In this document: piece after piece, positions 56,905 to 64,000 of the stretch
How the letters are laid out: each line of letters begins with the position of its first letter
How positions within the stretch are numbered: the first letter of the stretch is position 1
Translations under genes and position numbers: made by a program
The notes under the pieces: model-generated
What the model was told of the DNA's origin: nothing
The model's database searches: none
The model's input: the letters and a program-made list of their open reading frames with translations, nothing else
Assembly (NCBI GenBank): GCA_000827265.1
Contig: KN834752.1
Coordinates: 858,948 to 922,947 of the forward strand
Reading direction: 5' to 3'
DNA: 64,000 nucleotides
Source of the DNA: Collybiopsis luxurians FD-317 M1
Lineage: Eukaryota > Basidiomycota > Agaricomycetes > Agaricales > Omphalotaceae

Positions 56905-59900
56905 ATGGCAACCCTGACCAAAGTCAAGTCTGAGACGGAAATAAACCCAACCCTAGCTTCATCCATTCCTACGCCCTTCCCCACAGAGATTATCGCAGCC
57001 AACCGTTCTTCCTCAGGATATGTATCCCTTAGAGAACAGGAAGTCGATTCACAGGAGTCGGAAGCTGGCCCTTCGAGTATCACAGAGGATTCGGAGAGGA
57101 AAGAAACTGGTTCCCTGGTAAGTTCTTGAGTAAACTGTTCCACTTCGTAATTTAAAATTTCTCCTGCAGCACGAATTAATGCCTTCTATCCTTCATGTCG
57201 AACGAGCATGTATAATGGCCCTTAACAATCTGCTTTCTTCTCCCTTTCATTGGAAGACCATAGTACCAGATCGACGCCATTCTATGCCAAATACTCCCCA
57301 GGCCTCGTCCTCTCAAGTAGAGGAGCCCTCTTCTGCACTGCATACGCTTGTCTCTAATCTTCGTGCCCGAGGAACTGGAGAAATGATACAAGCCTCGCCT
57401 TCAGAAACCGATGCAGAACTCATCCAAGAGCTCAGAGTTCGTGTAGATGAAATTTCTTCATCTCTTGAGTTTTCAGACGTTGAGCTCATCCAAACACTCA
57501 TACTACTGCTTTCTCACTTGAATCGTCTCTCTATGCTCGTCAATCCTTCTTCACCTGGTCAAATTGCTACTCCTGCATCTTGGAACGGGGATCCCGAAGA
57601 ATCTATCAATTTCTTCGATACACTCAAACGTCAGCTAAGTGATTTTCAAGTAGAGCGCTTAGCGACTCAACAAGACGTCGTCCCTCGTGGTTCAAAACCA
57701 GTATTGGCAGTTGAGGCGACTCTCCTCTGGTCGCAAATTGACCAGGAGCTCGACAGGGTCGTGTCAATGTGCAAAGAACGCACAGACTATCTCTCGTACG
57801 ATCCTCCAGATTATGAATACGATACCCTCCCTGGCTATGACCACGAATCCCGGTCATCGATGGAGGATTTCGATCAGAAAGATCATAAACGAGTCCACGT
57901 TGCACAGTCTCCGGTCATGCCTGGTGGGCAAATGTCGGAGAAGAGGAAACTTGACTTGGAAGCCGTGACGATGGCGATCGACCGTTTATATCTCGTCGCC
58001 CCCCAGCTACATAATCAGCGCGTTGAACTCAAGTCGACTAAGCTTGCTCAGATGGAAAAGGCCAGGAGAGAAGGTTCTTCACCGTCATCGCGCTCAACTG
58101 GCAAGCAGAAGGACCGTCAGCGCGACGTGAAAGACCTGGAAAATATGCTTGAACTCATCAACAGGGCATCCGAGAGGACATTGAAAGATCAATCTGTTAT
58201 CTTGGATGGCGGAATGCAAACGAAGCTGGAGAAAGTTCGCCAGCGCGATATGGCCAGGGTAAGGTTTATCTGTGCGTTTCGTTCGTTTACTTACATTGTC
58301 AATATAGCGGGACGCTTTCGTCAATCAACTTGCGGGGCACTCCAATGCTGGACGACTCCACAGTCAAGACGCATCATTGGAAAAAAAACCGAAAGATCCC
58401 AATGCGATGTTATCACTTCCCGAATTCATTCGAGAAGCTGTTCCCGCTGATTCACTAAAAATCCAAAATCCGCAAGCCCTCCTAACTTTGCCGGAATTCA
58501 TCAAGGAGGTGCCTCCCCCACGAACAGTATCGTCCCGTTCTCCTAGTTCCTCTTTAATGACGACATCCCTTTCGGGAGGTGCATTGGCTCGCCTCAAATC
58601 TAAAACAAAGAACAGAGATAGAAGCATGTCTGCGCCACCGCTGTCTTGGCTAAGAAGCTCCTCGTCCAAGTCAAACCTTCGCGAATCTCAGTCTCAGAGA
58701 GAAGACTTGCCCAAACGTGAGTATTCCGGTTCCTCTTCTTTTTCAAGGCTTTGACCGCTTCAATAGTTTCATTTGAAGTTAATTATGTGGCCGAATACCA
58801 TGAAACTCTACAGCATATATTAGTATTTTTCACGGTTACAGGAGCACAGCCTGGTGTCGATCTTGAGGCTGAGGTTGTCCCCTCCTTCTCTGAGTATCAA
58901 GCCGACGATGGTGATTATCTCATTATCAAAAGCGGCTCCCACTCGTCCCTTCCTCTTAACCTTCCTGCCCGTGTTACACCGGGTAAACAGGAGATCAAAG
59001 TTCAAAGCGGCCATTTTGAAATTAAACTCGCCACTTTGTCGTCTTCCTCTTCTTCCTCGGATTCAGGCCCGCTTCTTGACGCTGCACAACTCACTACCGC
59101 GAAACCTACCAGTTTTATCTGTTCGTCATGCTCGCTTCCACTCATTCAATCATCCCAGATTCGCTACCGTGATCTGCCGTCAGAGCACTGGGAGGAACTT
59201 GTTGACGCTTGGATGTGTCACTCCTCTCAGACTCTGAACGAGAACATTGTTAAAAACGGGCGTAGTGGATTCTGGCCGGAGCCAGATCAAGCGCTCGTCG
59301 GTGGCAGCTACGTTATCTTCGAAAACGCGGCCATGACCAAAGATAATTTGCACCCTGAATCACTCAAGGTGAGAACTGGATTTCCTATCTCCCATTCCAT
59401 GGACGATCAAGAAGACCGACGTTGGCACAACCCACCAGCGGTTCAGGACCTTCGGTTGCGAACCGTTCCTTTTGTGTTCAGGTTTGCAGCTTCAGATCCT
59501 GACTTTATCGGTTGATACAAAACGTCCGAAATTAAGAGTGATTTTCCTCCACTGCTCGTTATAACAACTCTCGTGTTACGAGGCTCACACCTCGGGAGCT
59601 ACTTTCGAGAATACATATCTTCTGACCCCTTTCTGTTTTTGGTCCCGAAACTAACTTTTATTTGAGCAGAGGGAAAAGTGTCGCTTGGTTCGCTGTTTAT
59701 GTGGATCCATTTTAGGCCGCCGTCAAGAGCAACCATCTAGCAAAGCCACTGCGTACAAGATCCTCAAATACGCTGTCCGCCCTGTCAGTCCCTTCTCGGA
59801 GTATGTCTTGTCCTGCATATGCTCTTCCATCATCACTTATCGAGTCACAGGCCCTTCAGGATTCCCTTGTCCGCGTTCATCGTTGAAGACATGATTGAGT

Positions 59901-60382
59901 TTGTCCAAGCTCATGCCTCGTATCGATTCATAATATCGGACGAAGAGGATGAACGCCCTCGCATCCTCGTACGTGCCCTCAGCTTGTGGTCCGCGCTGTT
60001 TGATCGCTCAACTACGGTATAGATCTGGTTATTCAAGCCCAACCTTCAGCTTGCGTACACTGTTTCGAGAAGTTATGCAATACCGAAAAGCGGCTCAATG
60101 AATGCCGCCAAGGTGCTTTACAAGCTCATAGGACCGGCTGACGGTAACTTGGATCTCAAAACGTGGGTCGCTATTTGAATCGTCTTTTGACAGTGTAGAG
60201 CTTACTGTTTTACTTGAAGTATTTTGGAACGGTATCCGGGATTCCCTCAAGCAGAGTACCTTTTTCACCCGATGGATACTTGTCAGAGGCTTGCCGTTCT
60301 GTTGAAGGAAAGTAATAGAACTTATCCGGACAACATGCGAACAATGACAGGGCTGGAAATTGGATGGTTACAACGGTCTTAA
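56905..60382 (+). CDS. UBE3D-like E2-binding protein with long N-terminal extension
   Basis: The C-terminal part, from about 59080, matches the HECT-like E2-binding (UBE3D) family, which binds the ubiquitin-conjugating enzyme E2C. Motifs: FICSSCSLPLIQSSQIRYRD, LPSEHWEELVDAWMCHSSQ, LNENIVKNGRSGFWPEPDQA, LVGGSYVIFENAAM, VRCLCGSILGRRQEQPSS, TAYKILKYAVRPVSPFSE and MTGLEIGWLQRS, stop TAA 60380-60382. The N-terminal ~600 residues are helical and disordered (DAELIQELRVRVDEISSSLE, VKDLENMLELINRASERTL, DPNAMLSLPEFIREAVPADS). A phase-matched intron (about 58720-58770) joins them through LSFEVNYVAEYHETLQHIL, so I call one gene. Splicing at 59370-59690 is unresolved. Two genes cannot be excluded. Confidence 0.7.
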
Positions 60383-60792
60383 CAGGTTTAAGTTTGAATG
60401 GCTGCTTACGTTTTTCTTTTATTTTTGCTGGGGCAAATTTCTAAATTTCTTTTTCCCTTTTGTCAACCCTTGGTAGTTTGTTTCTTTATTGCGCATTGCT
60501 TGGACGGTTTCTGCAATTTTTGCTTTGACTTAATCATATAATTCATATTAGTTATCACGGTTTCCCTAGAATGTTTGCATACGAGTTGAAGTTGTCGTCG
60601 ATAGGCATTAGAAAGTAGTAATTTGTGAAAATTGCTCGCAAGCTGAGTATAAAGGATCAATCCATCATGATAATTGACATTTTGGTCCGCGTGGTAAACG
60701 GTGATTTTTAGGGGAACCCACGCCAACTTGTTTGAATCCACCAATTTTGTCCTGGACGTCGCTACACTCGTTTCACATTCTTTTCCTTTCCA
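60383..60792. other. Intergenic, T-rich
   Basis: About 410 bp between two plus-strand genes, with T-runs near 60413-60480. Nothing coding is supported; it holds the 3' end of one gene and the promoter of the next. Confidence 0.5.
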
Positions 60793-63330
60793 ATGAGTAG
60801 AGCTCCTCCTTATTCGCAGCTTACAGGCTCTCCTGTTAGTTCCACTTCAAATCTTATTCCTCCTTCTCCCTCTGGACGGGGTACTCCCTCGATACGCAGT
60901 ACTCCCTCAATGCAGAGTATCAGAAGCGGCATCGTGCGTTCATTCTGGTCTTTGTTTTCATAGCTTTACTAATGGTATCTCGAAGAATTCTCCATACGAG
61001 GCAGCTGGAAACAGACCCCCTTCTCTCAAATCTTCAGTCTCCGACAAGGTACTTGCGGCGTCTTTCGCCCTCTTGAAGCTATTTAACCCCGACAACCCAT
61101 TCCCTAGTTTTCTCTATCTCCTGACCCTCAAGATTGGGGTGCAAGCGTCGGTCTAGGCGTTCGCGAGCCAGATGACGACCTCCACAATCCGGATCCCAGA
61201 CGAGACAGAAAGAACGACAAAGGTGGAACGTTTCTCACAGCCAGAGGTTTCGCAAATTTGGGTTGTCTTGCGTTGCTATTGTTGATCCTTGTTGGTCTCT
61301 TGTGAGTTCTCTCCTTCGTTTTCCCTGTTAACTATCATTTTCAACGTTTCACTCTAAAAGCGCCGGATACCCAGTCGCCTCTCATTTCCTTCAGCATACA
61401 TTGTCGACCAATGGTGGATTCAATTTGGGAGGAACGAACGGGACGGGCCAGGTGCGGTCGAAATTTTTTTCACCGACTATCTCGTTTGTCGACCTTGTGT
61501 TAGGTTCCGAGCATGCCTGGTAACTGGGGATTGATAGATGTATGTGTTTCTGTCCGACTTCCGTGATGCCATCTGAGTGCCATATCAGCTTGAAACACCT
61601 CAAGATGCCTACACATACTCTGCCTTCCTAGATAAAGCTGAAATGCAGCTTGTTTTCAGCGATGAGTTCAACACCGAAGGCAGGTCTTTTTATCCCGGCG
61701 ATGACCCGTACTGGGAGGCGGTTGATCTTCATTACTGGCAAACGAACAATCTCGAGTGGTACAGTCCAGACGCCATCACCACCAAAAATGGCTCGCTCCA
61801 AGTTACCCTTTCAAAGAAGAAGACGCATAATCTCAATTATCAAGGCGGGATGATGACTACATGGAACAAGTTTTGTTTTACCGGAGGATTGGTCCTCTCC
61901 AGCGTCACGTTACCTGGCGCCAACAATGTTCTCGGATTATGGGTTGGTCTTTTACTTCTAACTATCGATGCTAAGGCTTATCTCTGCTCAAAAAAAGCCG
62001 GCTATATGGACAATGGGCAATTTAGGTATGCATGTATTTCGAAGGAGGATTCGGGAAGTTGACTTGCTCTTATAGGTCGGGCAGGCTATGGTGCCAGCTT
62101 GGACGGCATGGTTTGTTCTTTTTCCTCCAGATGAGAGTTCTATGGCTTAGTGTCTTGCAGTGGCCCTACACTTATGATGCCTGTGATGTCGGCACTGCAC
62201 CCAATCAGACTTTGAATGGTCTCCCTATTGCTGCAACAGAAAATGGAGACCCTTCAGCGAACGATGCATTGTCATACCTTCCTGGACAACGTCTATCCAG
62301 ATGCACCTGTGCTGGTGAATCGCATCCCGGACCGATGCACTCAGATGGCACCTTTGTTGGTCGTGCGGCACCTGAAATCGATATTTTCGAGGCCCAGGCA
62401 AGTTGGACGCGATGTCGGCGACTTTTTTCTCACGGTTTTGTAGGTATCAAACGACCAAGGATTTGTTTCCCAATCAGGCCAATGGGGGGTATGTTTGGAC
62501 TTTTCGATCCATGCGCATGCTCATTTGTTGCTAGCCATTTAATCACGAGTACATCTGGAAAAACACCTCTGATAATTTAATCATCTACAACAGCACTGTC
62601 ACAACGCTCAACTCGTATGCGGGAGGAGCTTTCCAGCAAGCTACATCTTGTGTGTCTGAAACAGGTGCGCGGTATTTTTTAAGCTATTGGTTCGGGACTA
62701 ACATCATTATGTCGCTGGTCAGCCCAGGAATGCTATCAACTCAACGGAGGGTGCTTTGCGACTTATGGTTTGGAGTACAGGCCCGGTTTCGACAATGCCG
62801 TGAGTACATCAATCGACGTAAAGAATTTGCTCTTCAGCTTGATTTTACAGTACATCACCTGGATTAACAACGGGAAAGCAGCATGGACGCTAAATGCCGC
62901 TGGTATGGGCGCGGATAGTGAGGTCGAGATTTCTGCTAGACCGATTCCTCAGGAGCCTATGGTGAGTTTTGAGTGCAAGATAATAGCTCTGATCCTCAAT
63001 TGACGATGCTGCAGTACCTACTTGTCAACCTGGGTATCTCGGAAAACTTCGGTTTCGTCGACTTTGACCATCTCAAGTTCCCCGCGATCATGAGTGTCGA
63101 TTGGATTCGGGTTTACCAAAGAACGGATAGCATCAATATTGGTTGCGACCCGAAAGATTTCCCCACCGCAGCGTATATCAACGAGTGCGTTGTACTCGAC
63201 TCTGCTTTTTGGAGGGATAAACTAAATTTTTCTTAGGTACATTGAAGCATACCAAAACCCCAATCTCACGACGTGGGTGAACGATTACAAGCAGCCAATC
63301 CCCAAGAGCAGCTTCCTCGGCCAATGCTAA
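60793..63330 (+). CDS. KRE6: Beta-1,6-glucan synthesis protein of the KRE6/SKN1 family
   Basis: A type II membrane protein of the GH16-related KRE6/SKN1 family, needed for cell-wall beta-1,6-glucan in Golgi/ER. Cytoplasmic Ser/Pro-rich tail ([17 protein letters not shown]); one membrane helix ([20 protein letters not shown]); lumenal catalytic-like domain with [90 protein letters not shown] (the ExDxxE signature), [20 protein letters not shown], and [14 protein letters not shown]. It ends [13 protein letters not shown] 63328-63330. A dozen or so exons. Catalytic acids are retained, unlike some pseudo-enzymes. Confidence 0.92.
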
Positions 63331-63919
63331 AATGACGTTTCCTCTCGTTCATTTAGTAGTGTTCGACGTTTCTCCCGGATCGCAACCTTCAATGACTTTA
63401 GGATTTCATCTTCCAGCAGCATATCCATTACGATTCACATTTTAGCATCCATTCTAGTTTTTTGGACCAATGCCATTTTTCTTTTTCGAGTTGTAGAATA
63501 TTGTTATTCGGTATTTCTTCTTTTTTGATTTCCCCGCGGATTAATCACTTTGGAGCCTTGATCATATCCATTCTCGTACCTAGTTAGTACCCCCCACCCG
63601 TTCATCAGCCAATTTGTTTTGCTCGCTTGCGTGCATAGTTGGGAAAGATAGCCTCTAGTTACCCAATTCCCAATAAGATTTAGACATTGGAACCGTGGCG
63701 AGAAGAAGCCCTGATTATTCGACAATGATACATTTTCAATGAGGTAGGTAGGTAGTAATCCAAACAGGAATGGAGCGATACATAACGATGTAGAATATGG
63801 AACAAGCTAGTGCAGATGCGAGATAGAATACAGTCATGCGGATCATAGCAAAGTGTCTTCGAGAATAGAGCGAGTGGGGAATGGTCCGGTAGATTGAGGT
63901 CTGGAATGGCAAGTTCTCA
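63331..63919. other. Convergent intergenic region
   Basis: About 590 bp with no supported gene; probably the 3' untranslated ends of the KRE6 gene and of a minus-strand gene running off the window. Confidence 0.45.
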
Positions 63920-64000
63920 TCAGGGAAACTTCAGAATGAACGCCTTCATCTCCTTCTCCCAGCTGCACCGTGAGAGATCATTGCTCTCGTCGCATATGTC
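63920..64000 (-). CDS. Possible C-terminal end of a gene that continues beyond the window
   Basis: The minus frame reads CDESNDLSRCSWEKEMKAF then ILKFP and a TGA at 63920-63922. It is plausible as a protein C-terminus but far too short to classify. Confidence 0.3.
   Translation of the reverse strand, partial: DICDESNDLSRCSWEKEMKAFILKFP

Overview
The window is nuclear DNA of a filamentous basidiomycete, most likely an agaricomycete (mushroom-forming fungus). The evidence is many short introns of about 45-70 nt, close gene spacing on both strands, a divergent H2A/H2B pair, and families typical of these fungi: DUF6699, a GMC oxidoreductase, a GH93-like propeller, KRE6/SKN1, F-box/leucine-rich proteins and ConA-like secreted proteins. 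I cannot name a species.

Layout. 0.3-6.8 kb: a 120-residue unknown protein converges onto an ankyrin protein, with their stop codons overlapping. The ankyrin gene is divergent from a CDK-activating-kinase-like kinase, followed by a long disordered DUF6699 protein. 7.1-17.7 kb is a secreted and metabolic block: saposin-type acid sphingomyelinase, GMC oxidoreductase, alpha/beta hydrolase, an F-box/LRR protein and a small secreted protein. 18.2-20.7 kb: a divergent pair of a PTGR/CurA-like NADP enone reductase and an acetoacetate-decarboxylase-like enzyme. 21-22.4 kb: divergent histones H2B and H2A. 22.6-26.2 kb: a DUF202 membrane protein, a decayed homoserine dehydrogenase (HSD) 3' fragment, and the intact HSD. 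27.2-29.3 kb: a C2H2 zinc-finger gene whose middle consists of about three tandem copies of a ~472 bp multi-exon unit. 29.4-33 kb: a gene-poor mosaic of repeats and gene fragments, including a large inverted repeat. 33-38.7 kb: an HSD 5' pseudogene fragment, a ConA-like secreted protein, a small unknown, the 2-oxoglutarate dehydrogenase E2 and a GH93-like protein. 41-44.4 kb: a disordered protein followed by about 2 kb of pyrimidine-rich DNA. 44.7-52.4 kb: COP9 signalosome subunit 3, two F-box proteins, the oligosaccharyltransferase subunit Swp1/ribophorin II and an unknown. 52.8-55.8 kb: two more PTGR-like genes in tandem. 56.9-63.3 kb: a UBE3D-like E2-binding protein with a long N-terminal extension, and a KRE6/SKN1 glucan-synthesis protein.

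Themes. The window is rich in unusual splicing. Six introns start with GC instead of GT, and four microexons of 6-14 nt restore conserved motifs. In the zinc-finger gene, equivalent introns in neighbouring repeat copies use GT in one copy and GC in another. A ubiquitin theme recurs (CSN3, three F-box proteins, UBE3D-like). Duplication also recurs: three PTGR genes, an HSD/secreted-gene segment in three states of decay, and the zinc-finger exon array. No tRNA, rRNA, CRISPR array or intact transposon was recognised. All exon structures were worked out by hand from splice sites and reading frame, so exact starts of multi-exon genes may be off.
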